Assembly (NCBI RefSeq): GCF_019097595.1
Contig: NC_080718.1
Span: 27,978,657 to 28,042,656 of the forward strand
DNA from: Hemibagrus wyckioides
Taxonomy: Eukaryota; Chordata; Actinopteri; Siluriformes; Bagridae
Direction: 5' to 3'
DNA: 64,000 nucleotides
Part shown: positions 45,341 through 56,060 of the stretch, piece by piece
How the letters are laid out: each line of letters opens with the position of its first letter
Numbering within the stretch: the first letter of the stretch is position 1
Notes under the pieces: generated by a model
Seen by the model: the letters and a program-made list of their open reading frames with translations, nothing else
The model's database searches: none
What the model was told of the DNA's origin: nothing
Translations under genes and position numbers: made by a program

Positions 45341-45659
45341 AACCGTGTATAATGTATAAAGGTAAAAACATTTTGCTAAGTAATGTTTATTTAATGGAAA
45401 ACGAACAATGAGACAAAAAGAGCAATCTGTCATCAATAAATTACTAAAAATGTGTAGTCCTGGTGCAAAAGCAACAACACGTCAGCTATTAAATGAATTT
45501 AAAAGACAAAAATGCCAATACTTCGCAAAGACTGTGCAGAACCCTGCCCTAATCTTGGCTACTCATGCCACATTTCTTTTATGCTTATCCAAGCAGACAA
45601 TCTTCATAAGCTTATTTATGAAGTCCACTCATCAGATGCTCTAAACCGGTTTTGAAGCA

Positions 45660-46160
45660 GGTGAAAGTCTGGCTGGGATGAGCCACCTTAAACTTAAAGG
45701 AATTTATGGCATCAATTGGCAAGTGCATTGATGATATGACTGTTTCCAAGGCCATCACCATACAGTCCATCAGAAGCTGTGGGTGATTGTAAAGGTGTGC
45801 TGCTGAGGACCAGAGTCTCCACCTTCATAGCAGGTCACAAGGTGGCCCAAATACAGTGATGCCTCTCTTTCAGATGAATGAATTCTACGGTTGGTTTGAG
45901 GTGCGGAACAACATGGGAGCAAGGAATACCATCCCTCCTCCCCACAACCAGGTGATTTGTCTCACAGAGTCTATGCAGCATTAACCCACAGAACATTCAT
46001 GGTAGTGTGTGCAGAGAATGTGCAGAACAAGCAACTGGATTTCTTCATGGACATCTTCACCATTTCCCTCAGCAGCACTACTGTTCCAACATGCCGCAAG
46101 ACCACTATCATAGTCCCTGTGCCCTGAAGTCTACAGCGTCATCCCTAAAATGAATAGTGT
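45660..46160 (+). mobile_element. L2-like LINE fragment (between endonuclease and RT)
   Basis: Reads ASIGKCIDDMTVSKAITIQS, then FYGWFEVRNNMGARNTIPPP, then FFMDIFTISLSSTTVPTCRK with TTIIVPVP, all standard L2-type words in their normal order, with stops and frameshifts and truncation at both ends. Confidence 0.75.
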
Positions 46161-46417
46161 GCTTTGGCAGCTGCAATAAAGGCAATCCGGTCTCCAAGCA
46201 ATGCTAAGTGCACAGGGTAGTTGAGGCTATTTCCTGGGCCTATGAGGCACATGGCATGTCTTTGCCTATAGGCATTAGGGCTCATTCTACTAGAAATATT
46301 GAATGAATTTTTCGCAGACCCGCAAAATCCTGAAACAGTTTTTACGGCTAATTTCATGGCCATTTATACATTTTCATGCTTTTTAATGCAAAATTATTAA
46401 GAAATTTACTTTATTAA

Positions 46418-47466
46418 TGTAGCCCGGGATAGGAATGAGAGACGACACCGAACACAGGATGCAAAATTTTAAATGGGGATCTTTTATTCCAGACCACACT
46501 GTAAGCAGTGTGGCATTAATTATGCAAATCTTGGGTAATTTTAGTAAGAAAAGGTTGAGTTTGTGTAAAGTTGTTGGAACTCAAGAAAGTCACATCAGCG
46601 TCACAGATAACTCATAAAGCTAGGCAACATAAACAACAGTGGCAGCCCCTGATTCTGAGAAAACAAACACACACAAAAGTGTAAAATCTGATAACACAGA
46701 ACACAAAATAAGGCTGCTTGAGCAACATGAACAGTACATGAAAACGTTCTTCATTACGTTACATTCTTGAGAATAATCTCAACATTACATACATCATTAC
46801 ACTTAATACATCAAAGTAACCATTTTACATCACAGGAAACAAATGACTTCAAAATGGATTGATTGAGAAAATTAAGTAAATTGAACTTATTCAAACCTAC
46901 TATTAATCACCACTCTTCTTCCGATGCTCACACAGAGGGCCTACAAATCACTTTTCTCCCCTCTTGATTAAACAAAATAACAACATTTTAATAACACTGT
47001 CTCGGTACACAAAACTGTCTCAATATTAGGCTGGTATTAATCATATTCCATTACTTACACTTCGAGAAACAATGCCATGCTTTTTCTCACCACGCGAGAC
47101 GTTTCCCAACAGAAATCACTTCCAAATGGCAAAATACACCACCATCGGAATAACAAAAATACAGAGATGGAGTGTTTAGCTCACTGCAAGTACATATTTT
47201 CTACCATTTTGTTATTTCTCACACTTTAATGGCCTCAATTCTCCACTGTATGAGCACCATTCACGCCACGCCACAAAGCACACTGCTTACTGGTAGAAAA
47301 TCACGACACTTCCCACCAGTAACACCGTCCCGATTCTTAAAGGGCCAGCACACTATTTCAGCAATGGATGAGGACACTAATATACACTTCATGTGCATTA
47401 CCCCTAAACTATGGTTCAGGTAACCAGTCTCATGAAAAGATATGTCACCATTTCAACCTGGTTACA
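46418..47466 (-). repeat. Gypsy 3' LTR (1,049 bp)
   Basis: Bounded by TG and CA in the element orientation, with a polypurine tract directly before it. Contains no convincing frame. Confidence 0.75.
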
Positions 47467-47594
47467 CTCTCCCCTGCTTATAGTCAACGTCCCCGGTGAC
47501 TACAGACACTAAACATCTAGCCCCTCTTGTAGCTTTCCTGATGTATAAAGAACCATGCCTGCTAGCACTTGGGAAAGCACATCAGGAATAAAGG

Positions 47595-49757
47595 TTACTG
47601 CATTGCAAGCCGACCTAGGTGATCTGTTTGGGTTACTGTGTACCCTTGCTGTTGTCTTTGTGTTCTGCGTGGTACAGGACAAGGCACATCTGTCTTAGCA
47701 CAACTCTCCCTCTTCTTTCTAGGAGTAGGCACAGGCCTCACCTCTTTATTTCCAACAGGTAAGCCGACACCTCCACCTCCAGTCCCTGACTCTACCAATC
47801 CTGGCCTTACTCCCAGAACAACATCACGTCCCTCATACCCATCTGATTCCTCTACCCTCTCATCGAAACAGTCCCTGAACTCGAGAACTAGTTGTTCTTG
47901 TTTCTCAGGTGCTGACATTATCGGTTGCCTATCCCTTGAACATCGAACTTCGAACATCGAACAGCTTACAGAGCTCAGAAATAACAGCACTTTCAAAATT
48001 TCTGCCTTGATCCAAGTGCAGACATTGTGGCACTCCATATTTCAAGAACCATTCTCTTAAGAGGATCTTGGCAGTGGTCTCAGCCTTCTGATCACGGGTG
48101 GGAAATGCTGGACTAAACTTGGTGAACACATCAGTCACTACTAGAACATTTTCTCGCCCGTCCGTAGCTGGCTCAAGTGTAGTGAAGTCTACTGCTACAA
48201 CTTCCAGCAGCCTGGAGGCCAAAAACGGTGCCCAGGGTGCTCTTATGTTGGGCTGTGGCATCTTTGCTAGTACGCATCGCTGACATTTCTTCACCCACTG
48301 TTCCACATCCTTGTACATACCTCCCCAGAAACATCTCTGTCTTAACAGCCCCAGGGTCCTCTCAATACCCTGATGCCCCATCTGATTGTGAACATTATTT
48401 AAAACTTGTTTGGTCAAACAGGTGGGTAGCAACAACTGATGACACTCTCCAACGTGCACATCATCAATCACACGATACAAGAGGCCATCTTTTTCCCTGA
48501 TTTTCCGCCATTGTTTCAGCAGCGAACACACAACTTTGGACAACCCTTGCCTCTCTTGGCGGGTAGGTTTCTTTTTCCGGTTCCAGAACTTTCTAAATAC
48601 ACTGAGCGTAGGATCAGACATCTGAAACTCTCGGAGTTCAACTTTCGAATATCCTGGCAAGGTAGGGGTATTTTCACACCCGACATCATCATCTCTGGCC
48701 AAGGAGGCCAGTTGTTGTCTTACTTCACCGCACTGCACTCTCACTGCCAGCGAGCCTAGTCCCAGGGCTGTTCCTGTCCGAAGTGAGTTACAGATTGCCA
48801 CACAGCCGTCATATTCAGCATCTTCACTTTCAGGATCTGGCTCATCCAATCCTGGCTTCCTCGAAAGGGCATCAGCTGCAGTATTACATCGTCCCGGGCG
48901 GTATTTGACAAAGTTGAGCAGCCCATCGTTGTTCAACAGCACCTAATTTGGCAGTTGTGAGATGACAAAGAGGATTATTATTGGTTATGATGGTGAACCT
49001 GGACCCAAGCAGGTAACTCCGAAACTTTTCAGTAACTGCCCACTTTAGTGCTAACAGCTCCAACTTCATGCTGCTGTAGTTTAGGTCATTTTTCTCAGCC
49101 CCCCGCCACCTCCTACTCGCATACGCTATCACAGTCTGTCCAGCATTTTGGTGCTGGTACAATACCGCCCCTAGCCCAAGGTTGCTTGCATCTGTCTCTA
49201 CAACGAATGGAAGGGTAAAGTCAGCATACCCCAGGGTTGGTGCACTAGTAAGCTTGGCTTTGAGCTGATCGAAAGCATCCTGACACTGGTGAGTCCAAGA
49301 GTTCTTATAGACCTGAGCTGGCTTGACTGCACTTTTCTCCCTAAGGCACACATTTACTACGTCATGCAATGGGCCGGCTACCTGAGAGAACCCCTTAATG
49401 AATCTCCTATAATAACTGCAAAACCCCAAAAAGGATCGGAGCTCCCCAAGAGTGCTAGGAACTGGCCACTCACGAATCACACTTACTTTGTCAGAATCGG
49501 TACTCACACCCTGTGCTGAAACTTGGTGACCCAGGAACCTGACTTCAGGCTGCAGGAAATGACACTTTTCTACTTTTATCTTTAGCCCGGTTTCCCGGCA
49601 ATGGGAAGGCGTCACGTTTGGTCTTAGAGTTTAGTCTCCTATAATCCACGCACAGCCTCAGACTTCCATCAGCCTTGCGCACCAACACAACTGGAGAAGC
49701 ATAGGAGCTTGAGCTTTCCTGTATGGTAACCAGGTAACCAGTCTCATGAAAAGACAT
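47595..49757 (-). pseudogene. Gypsy pol remnant: partial RT, RNase H and integrase
   Basis: In transcription order: RT start ([37 protein letters not shown], 49757 to about 49610); a deletion of the palm with the catalytic YLDD; RT end ([20 protein letters not shown]) and RNase H (VVETDASNLGLGAVLYQ) to about 48930; a frameshift near 48930; then RNase H end and integrase (VKYRPGRCNTAADALSRK, zinc finger with HNQMGH and CQRC, core VAVDFTTLE and HLDQGRNFES) to about 47950. A second frameshift or deletion joins an acidic and Pro-rich tail ending at 47595. It cannot make a working polymerase. Confidence 0.87.
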
Positions 49758-49805
49758 GTCACCATTTCAACCTGGTTACATTAATTTAGTAATATATATA
49801 TTAAG

Positions 49806-50132
49806 TAGGGCTGGGAAAGTTAATGCGTTATTATCGCGTTAACTCATTAATTAATTAACACCGACAATTATTTTATCGCGCGTTAACGCAGTTTTTATTA
49901 TTTTGTAAATTATTTTAAAAGTCAGTTGCTCAGTGGCTCTGAATACACATACAGACAAACCATGGGTGACGGGAGGGGTGGGATCTTGATCCGTGTTGGC
50001 TTGGGATAAACGCCATGACGCGTCTGAATCAATGAAAGCATTTGGGATAAGCATAAGACTGCTGCGGGGCTGAAAGGAACTGGAAAAGAAATAGAACGGG
50101 CAAATAAACAAACATGGAGAAAGGCAGGGAAC

Positions 50133-50168
<36 letters not shown>

Positions 50169-50239
50169 TTAACTCGCGTTAACTCATGACAATCATGCGA
50201 TTAATCGCAATTTAAATTTTTAATCGTTGCCCAGCTCTA
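49806..50239. mobile_element. Non-autonomous hAT-like MITE (434 bp)
   Basis: Inverted ends TAGGGCTGGGAAAGTTAA and the complement of TAGAGCTGGGCAACGATT, rich in GCGTTAACTC words inside. Flanked by ATATTAAG (49798-49805) and ATATAAAG (50240-50247), an 8-bp duplication with one mismatch. A (GA)n run at 50135-50166 sits inside. No transposase. It begins only 25 bp from the gypsy end. Confidence 0.75.
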
Positions 50240-50247
50240 ATATAAAG

Positions 50248-51600
50248 TAAAATCAACAAAATATCAATATAAATAAAATATAAATGTTATTTTAATGATA
50301 TCGAACGTCACCGTTATCAGGTACATACAGTACAGCCATTACGACACGCTACTGGCTGGAAGGGTTGGAAGTAGCCAATCACAGAGCATTAACAGTTTTA
50401 CCTAGCTGCTGATTGGCTGGTAGCTATGATGCTTTGTATGCGTGATGTCGCGGTTCATTTCCCCACCCCTTGTGCTCGATACAACATGTGCGAATATTCC
50501 GTGAATAAGAGATCTCAGTGATTTATTTACATTTATTTATTTTTTAAGGGTAATGTATTAAGCACACTTTTAAATGAAATTAAAGTGTTTTGGGAGCATG
50601 ATTTGGGTCATACTTAGGGTTTAAACTCTGAAAATAAGCATTTACAGTACAGTATTAACATTTTTAGTGACTCCACCGCACATCCGCGAAACCTCGTCAT
50701 TTGTGTTGGGTCCTGGTGGATGTGTGAGGTATTACTGTATATATATTATAGTTTTAATCTAATATATATTAATATATATTATAATTTTAATAAGTACTTT
50801 TTAATAGTTTTCACATATATGAAAGAAGATTGTATATTTTTTGTTCAAATTACCAAGAACATCTTAATTTTGGAGGATGATTAAATGTCACTTAAGAAAA
50901 TTTCGTATTTGCACAGACTATTATAAGGAATATAAGGAATTTGTCAAAAATACAATATAGTTAAAGTTACAGTATAGTGAAACTAATGACAGTAACAGGA
51001 TTTCTAACAGTTACAGGACTGACCAGAGTAACAGGACACACATTCTTTACACTGCACATAATAACACAAAAACTAAATTCAAAACACAATCTAATAACAT
51101 AGTCGAGGGAGCAGGCAAGAAAGTCCGGAAACCAAAGTGAGGCAAACAAATTTGAAACACTAGGCAAAATAAAAACGAGGGCAGAAAAACTGAAAAACAA
51201 GGTCAGTACACAGAAAGCAATGAACTATAATGAGCAAAGGAAACTGCTTGATAATACAAATGCAGTGAGTATGGTTTTATGCCCAGAAAATCAGAACACA
51301 GGCAATGGTTCCCTCTGGAGGCCGGGAAGGGGGCTGCAGGTTGGATTGTTATAATAGTGTAAACAGTGTTTTACCTTTTTAAATTGCATTATGTGGTTTT
51401 GCATTTACTAGGTATAGTTGTATTAGTGATGCACATTATATTTCTAATGTTTTATGAGTTTTGTAATTAGACCCATCTATTTGTCTGTGTGGGTGTGTCC
51501 TATTTATCTACTATTATCTTTAAAAAGAGTATTATAGTGGAAATACAAAATAAAATATAAAATCAACACAATAATGTTAAAAATGCTTAAATATTTAAAT
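50248..51600. other. AT-rich region with repeat debris, no gene
   Basis: Holds AACAGGATTTC and AACAGGACACACATTC words like those at 15.33-15.66 kb and an A/C-rich tail-like zone (51060-51350) like 36.19-36.50 kb. Nothing protein-coding is visible. Confidence 0.4.
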
Positions 51601-51609
51601 AAACTTTAA

Positions 51610-52500
51610 AAACAGTGTGGCTAAGGTCACGCCTAATCTGTCATCCCTGTTACCCATATGTCAAAACCTGCCACTCTGGAAAAGTAACAGGGCTAACATT
51701 AACATGTTTAATTATTTCAAGCTGCTTTGACCAGGGATGTTTCAAAGTTGGAATCTCTGTAATGATCGAGAAGATTCACCAACAGCATTAAAGCCCCCAA
51801 AACGTAGAAGTTTGCACCTGACACCAAGACAAGTTCCTGGGTACTGTAAAGTGCTCCTTGTTGACCCTTTGCTGTACCTGGCAAGAAAACTTTTTCTGAT
51901 TCTGAAAATAGAATACAATAAAATATTCGAATGTCAAATATACAGTACATCCGGAAAGTATTAAATTTCACTTTAAAGTATATAAGAATGGAATTTTTTT
52001 CTCCTTTTGAAATGAATCTATCTCTCTACAGAAATGAAATATGTTACAATATTTATTTTCTGAAATTTCTCAGATGTATATCTATAAGCTTGTTACATTT
52101 TGATTTTGGTGGAAAGAAATTTTCAGGACATGCCATGCCATGGATTTTCAGAAAAATGTAAGGCTTTGATCATTCTTCTGTAGTTTTTGTTCCCTTGCTT
52201 TGGTCCTGTTGGTCCTCGTATCTTCATCTTAGATGCCTGGCTGGGGTCTAACATAACTGTGTACTAAGTGTACAATTGTGTAGATGAAGAATGTTTCATT
52301 TCAACTGAACATTTAAAGAATTTGGAAGACATCTTTATCCAGAGTGACTTACATTTATTTTCTTATTTATACAATTGAGCAATTGAGGGTTAGGAGCCTT
52401 TCTCTGGGGCCCAGCAGTGGCACAATGGTGGTCCTTGGATTGGAATTTGAAACTTTTCCCTCAATAGTCCAACACCTTAAACACTGAGATACTACTTAAT
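51610..52500 (-). repeat. 3' flank of lectin duplication unit E, with SINE remnant
   Basis: 51610-51970 repeats words from 15.24 and 16.67 kb (GGAAAAGTAACAGGGCTAAC, GAAGATTCACCAACAGCATT). 52215-52290 is the common GATGCCTGGCTGGGGTCTAA flank. 52330-52500 is the SINE remnant also seen at the same place in unit B, ending CAATAGTCCAACACCTTAAA. Confidence 0.65.
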
Positions 52501-52756
52501 ATTGTACATTACACTTGTTACCATGACACAAAAAATCCATCACCATTTTATTTAATGTTTATTACTACAGTGGAGGATAAAATATAAATATCCTTCCACG
52601 TACTAAGGAAAAGCTTATAACATATATCTTATAGCATATGGCATGTCATACTTATGGGCAACAGAATGGTTTGCAGTAGATTTAACAAACACCTACATCA
52701 AAAGACATTTACTGTTGTGCAATATAACAATTCTAATATAATAAGTCATCTTATAA

Positions 52757-52906
52757 TAGATAGATAGATAGTTTGACTTTATTGATCCCATTAGGGAAAT
52801 TCTTGTGTGATATTATATTGTTTCATTGATATTAATCTGCTCAACAGCTCTGTTCATTGTTTTTTCATTATGAAGTACTATACAAATAAAATTGAATTGA
52901 ACTGAA
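52757..52906. repeat. GATA run and LINE-tail-like words
   Basis: GATAGATAGATAGTTTGACT followed by TTATTGATCCCATTAGGGAA, a familiar fish LINE-tail word, and later TACAAATAAAATTGAATTGA next to the Tc1 insertion. Confidence 0.5.
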
Positions 52907-52908
52907 CA

Positions 52909-54160
52909 TACACTATATTGCCAAAAGTATTCGCTCACCTGCCTTGACTCACATATGAACTTAAGTGACATCCCATTCCTAATCCATAGGGTTCAATATG
53001 ACGTCGGTCCACCCTTTGCAGCTATAACAGCTTCAACTCTTCTGGGAAGGCTGTCCACAAGGTTTAGGAGTGTGTTTATGGGAATTTTTGACCATTCTTC
53101 CAGAAGCGCATTTGTGAGGTCACACACTGATGTTGGACGAGAAGGCCTGGCTCTCAGTCTCCGCTCTAATTCATCCCAAAGGTGTTCTATCGGGTTGAGG
53201 TCAGGACTCTGTGCAGGCCAGTCAAGTTCATCCACACCAGACTCTGTCATCCATGTCTTTATGGACCTTGCTTTGTGCACTGGTGCACAGTCATGTTGGA
53301 AGAGGAAGGGGCCAGCTCCAAACTGTTCCCACAAAGTTGGGAGCATGGAATTGTCCAAAATGTCTTGGTATGCTGAAGCATTCAGAGTTCCTTTCACTGG
53401 AACTAAGGGGTCAAGCCCAGGTCCTGAAGAACAACCCCACACCATAATCCCCCCTCCACCAAACTTTACACTTGGCACAATGCAGTCAGACAAGTACCGT
53501 TCTCCTGGCAACCGCCAAACCCAGACTCGTCCATCAGATTGCCAGATGGAGAAGCGCGATTCGTCACTCCAGAGAACGCGTCTCCACTGCTCTAGAGTCC
53601 AGTGGCGGCGTGCTTTACACCACTGCATCCGACGCTTTGCATTGCACTTGGTGATGTATGGCTTGGATGCAGCTGCTCGGCCATGGAAACCCATTCCATG
53701 AAGCTCTCTGCACACTGTTCTTGAGCTAATCTGAAGGCCACATGAAGTTTGGAGGTCTGTAGCGATTGACTCTGCAGAAAGTTGGCGACCTCTTCGCACT
53801 ATGTGCCTCAGCATCCGCTGACCCCGCTCCGTCAGTTTACGTGGCCTACCACTTCGTGGCTGAGTTGCTGTCGTTCCCAAACACTTCCACGTTCTTATAA
53901 TACAGCTGACAGTTGACTGTGGAATATTTAGGAGCGAGGAAATTTCACGACTGGATTTGTTGCACAGGTGGCATCCTATCACAGTTCCACGCTGGAATTC
54001 ACTGAGCTCCTGAGAGCGACCCATTCTTTCACAAATGTTTGTAAAAACAGTCTGCATGCCTAGGTGCTTGATTTTATACACCTGTGGCCATGGAAGTGAT
54101 TGGAACACCTGATTCTGATTATTTGGATGGGTGAGCGAATACTTTTGGCAATATAGTGTA
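52909..54160 (-). mobile_element. Tc1-like transposon, copy 2 (1,248 bp, complete ends)
   Basis: Inverted ends as in copy 1, element 52911-54158 with TA at both borders. Inserted in the flank of lectin unit E, between the SINE remnant and the gene. Confidence 0.95.
52993..54024 (-). CDS. Tc1-like transposase (343 aa, DD34E), copy 2
   Basis: Start Met at 54024 ([11 protein letters not shown]), 343 codons, no stops. It shares all landmarks with copy 1: helix-turn-helix near residues 31-47, WSDESRF with D154, [11 protein letters not shown] with D245, [11 protein letters not shown] with E280. Unlike copy 1 it keeps GRPR at 59-62 and His at 250 in the normally conserved CAPxHKA stretch. It differs in a few other places ([14 protein letters not shown] against [14 protein letters not shown]). 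It is the better candidate for an active enzyme. The second catalytic box reads FQHDCAP where most Tc1 elements have QQDNAP, so it belongs to a slightly unusual subgroup. Confidence 0.94.
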   Translation of the reverse strand: MGRSQELSEFQRGTVIGCHLCNKSSREISSLLNIPQSTVSCIIRTWKCLGTTATQPRSGRPRKLTERGQRMLRHIVRRGRQLSAESIATDLQTSCGLQISSRTVCRELHGMGFHGRAAASKPYITKCNAKRRMQWCKARRHWTLEQWRRVLWSDESRFSIWQSDGRVWVWRLPGERYLSDCIVPSVKFGGGGIMVWGCSSGPGLDPLVPVKGTLNASAYQDILDNSMLPTLWEQFGAGPFLFQHDCAPVHKARSIKTWMTESGVDELDWPAQSPDLNPIEHLWDELERRLRARPSRPTSVCDLTNALLEEWSKIPINTLLNLVDSLPRRVEAVIAAKGGPTSY

Positions 54161-54359
54161 TCTCTCATAGCATGCCATATTTTATAGCATATATCACACC
54201 TATGGGCTACAGTATGCTTTACAGTGGATTAAACAAACATCTACTAAAAAAAAAAATTTACTAAAACATCAATTAGCACTTGAGCATAGTATTGGAGTAA
54301 ATATTGAGTAGTGAAGTAACAATTCTAATGTAATAATTCAGTTAATAATTTTATAATAT

Positions 54360-54450
54360 TATAATCTCTGTTCTTTGTTTCTTCTTCGTCTCGTGCCAGT
54401 CTTGATTGCAGTGAAACTCTTCATCTTTTAAGGAGTGAATTCTAGGGAGA
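54360..54450 (-). other. Lectin E 3'-terminal exon-like block
   Basis: Minus strand GAAGAG then TTTCACTGCAATCAAGACTG, homologous to the blocks of the other copies. Its donor partner is TTG|GTAAGT after the E main exon. Confidence 0.45.
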
Positions 54451-54531
54451 TTATTTTTATTAGTTATTTAATTTTGATCTAATTAGTTAAAGAACATTAT
54501 TAAGCAGATATTGGTTGTGGATCCGAGTTAC

Positions 54532-55077
54532 TTACCAACTGTAGTGATAGCAAATGAAGTTCATTTTCTCCTCACAGTCTCTGATCTCCAAGAAACCAGA
54601 TTTAATGTTTAGTGCTCCACAGTGGAAAGGCCTGGCAGGGCATGAAGGCAGTGATGTCTCATTGTTCTCCAGACGATTCCTTTTCACCCACAACCCTGAG
54701 CCATCAATGAATCGTAGACTGGTCCAGAAAGTGGGCGTCTGAATTTCCATACTGCTGCTGTTGACCACAAAGTGATCTGTCTCTGAGGTTAACCTTACCA
54801 GGCCAGTGTAGTGCATTCTGCAGTGCAGCAGAGCCTCCTCCCAGTTCATCAACTTCTGCACCACAATCACATGAGGTTTCCAGGTATAGCAGCAGACTTT
54901 AGAATTGTCAGCACAATCTTTACTTTCCCACTCAGTATTGCTTGTAAATACACAGTCTTTACCCTGACTATTGTCAGGTTGCCCACTTTTCCACTTTGAG
55001 AATTCCAGAACATGTCCATTAGACCACTGTATGAAATTTGTGTCATTTTCTAAACTGGCATGTCTGAATATCTGGCT
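54532..55077 (-). pseudogene. Two-domain C-type lectin, copy E (5'-truncated)
   Basis: The frame is open from about 55056 but has no Met or signal peptide. It starts abruptly inside domain 1 (NDTNFIQWSNGHVLEFSKWK, SGQPDNSQGKDC, NTEWESKDC), then gives a full domain 2 (VVQKLMNWEEALLHC, FWTSLRFIDGSGLWVKRNRL, NFICYHYSW). Domain 2 differs clearly from A-D (SGLWVKRNRLENN where the others have SWYWVNQTSLVSN), so this copy has escaped the homogenisation seen in them. Upstream of about 55055 the sequence changes into block-Q-type words (ATCTGGCTTTACACAATAAA), so promoter and first half were removed by a rearrangement. Probably not expressed, although the reading frame is still clean. Confidence 0.85.
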
Positions 55078-55427
55078 TTACACAATAAATTAGGTGGATG
55101 TTTATTTCTTGTTTATTTGAGTTGTAAGGTTATTCAAAACCATAAATCAATAGATGCATTTAGCATGTATATAACTTATATATGCTATAGACCCTCTTTG
55201 TGCCGATGTCATGATTATATCACGACGCTTGCTGTAGGAAAAACAAATGGAAAACTGGAGGCGGCCAATACAAACCAGTACAGAGTCGGCTACTCAAGGA
55301 ATGCAAATGTTATCTTGTTGTGTTGTTGAGTGACAGAAATGATGGAATACAGGCTCCAATTTGAAGTTTTATTGCATAGCTGCTGCCACTGCCACACAAA
55401 TATTTTAGCATGCAAGTTATCTAAAAG
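55078..55427. other. Rearranged non-coding stretch
   Basis: Block-Q-like words to about 55190, then unassigned sequence up to the polyadenylation signal (AATAAA on the minus strand near 55366-55371) of the short ORF upstream of it. Confidence 0.4.
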
Positions 55428-55586
55428 CTATAATGATTTATACCCCTTTAGTTTTTCTTTACTATACATACTCAGTTTTTCTATCAGATAGGTGTAGATG
55501 TCAGGCCACTTAACCAGAGGTCGTCCTGTCACGTCGTCCATCCACTGACTGAGCGTGTACGGGTCGGCCAATCTGGTTTCACCCAT
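55428..55586 (-). CDS. Short YqaJ/SWIM-family-like exon or ORF (52 aa)
   Basis: An ATG at 55586 opens 52 codons: MGETRLADPYTLSQWMDDVT, then a VKWPDIYTYLIEK stretch and YSKEKLKGYKSL, stop TAG at 55430-55428. The pattern DPY-LSQW-DD-(VKWPDIYTYLI)-(LKGYKSL) is what I recognise from the N-terminus of fish transposon-related proteins carrying a SWIM zinc finger and a YqaJ-type nuclease. Those run on past YKSL for hundreds of residues, so this is a truncated copy or first exon. AATAAA lies about 55 nt downstream on the same strand. The family call is from memory of the pattern. A chance ORF is unlikely given the composition. Confidence 0.5.
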   Translation of the reverse strand: MGETRLADPYTLSQWMDDVTGRPLVKWPDIYTYLIEKLSMYSKEKLKGYKSL

Positions 55587-55854
55587 TAAAGTTAATGTTT
55601 TTCAAATGACATTCGCGGTCCTGGACAGTGAGTGACCTAACATACCAGTCATTGTTTAAAAGCAAACTAACAAAACTTGATAACTACCGCTTATAAAGCA
55701 GTCAGGGAAATCTTTCTGCCTCCACCTAAGCTACAAAAAAACTGCACATTGTTTACTAAGGGTCTATACCTTGGATTTCAAGCATCTCATGAAAGTCCTT
55801 GCTAATTCTAATGCTAATTATCTAAGTCTAAATTTACCCAATGAGCCAAGAAAG

Positions 55855-56060
55855 GTGTCTACAGATCCCTCCAAGAACGGTCTCGGTGCAGTTCTACTAT
55901 AAGCTGATGGTGAGATCTAGAAACCATTAGCATGTGCAAAAATCTGAGGGTTTGTTAAGCTTAAATAAAAAAAGAGTACTTAGGATTAGTTTTAAGACTG
56001 GAGAAATGTCATAGCTAAGTGTACAGTCTTTCCACCCAGAACATTTACATAGAACATGTA
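55855..56060 (+). mobile_element. Gypsy RNase H scrap next to block Q
   Basis: KVSTDPSKNGLGAVLL reads at 55859-55905, followed by degraded PLACAKI and KKST pieces. Homologous to 33.73-33.93 and 57.97-58.16 kb. Confidence 0.7.

Larger units (their letters stand above)
46418..49780 (-). mobile_element. Ty3/gypsy retrotransposon remnant with one full LTR
   Basis: Minus-strand element. Downstream LTR 46418-47466 (starts TGTAACCAGG, ends CCCGGGCTACA), preceded by a polypurine tract GCAGGGGAGAG at 47468-47478, then pol, then only the first 50 bases of the upstream LTR at 49731-49780 (one mismatch to the other). Gag, protease, primer site and most of the 5' LTR are deleted. Both outer ends are flanked by TTAA (46414-46417 and 49781-49784), a possible 4-bp target duplication in AT-rich DNA. 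It is non-functional, and was joined to the RT frame by deletion. Confidence 0.85.

Noticed and set aside
47638..48060. Plus-strand 140-codon Pro-rich ORF
   Set aside because: It is antisense to the gypsy pol tail. The minus-strand reading has recognisable domains next to it and this one has none.
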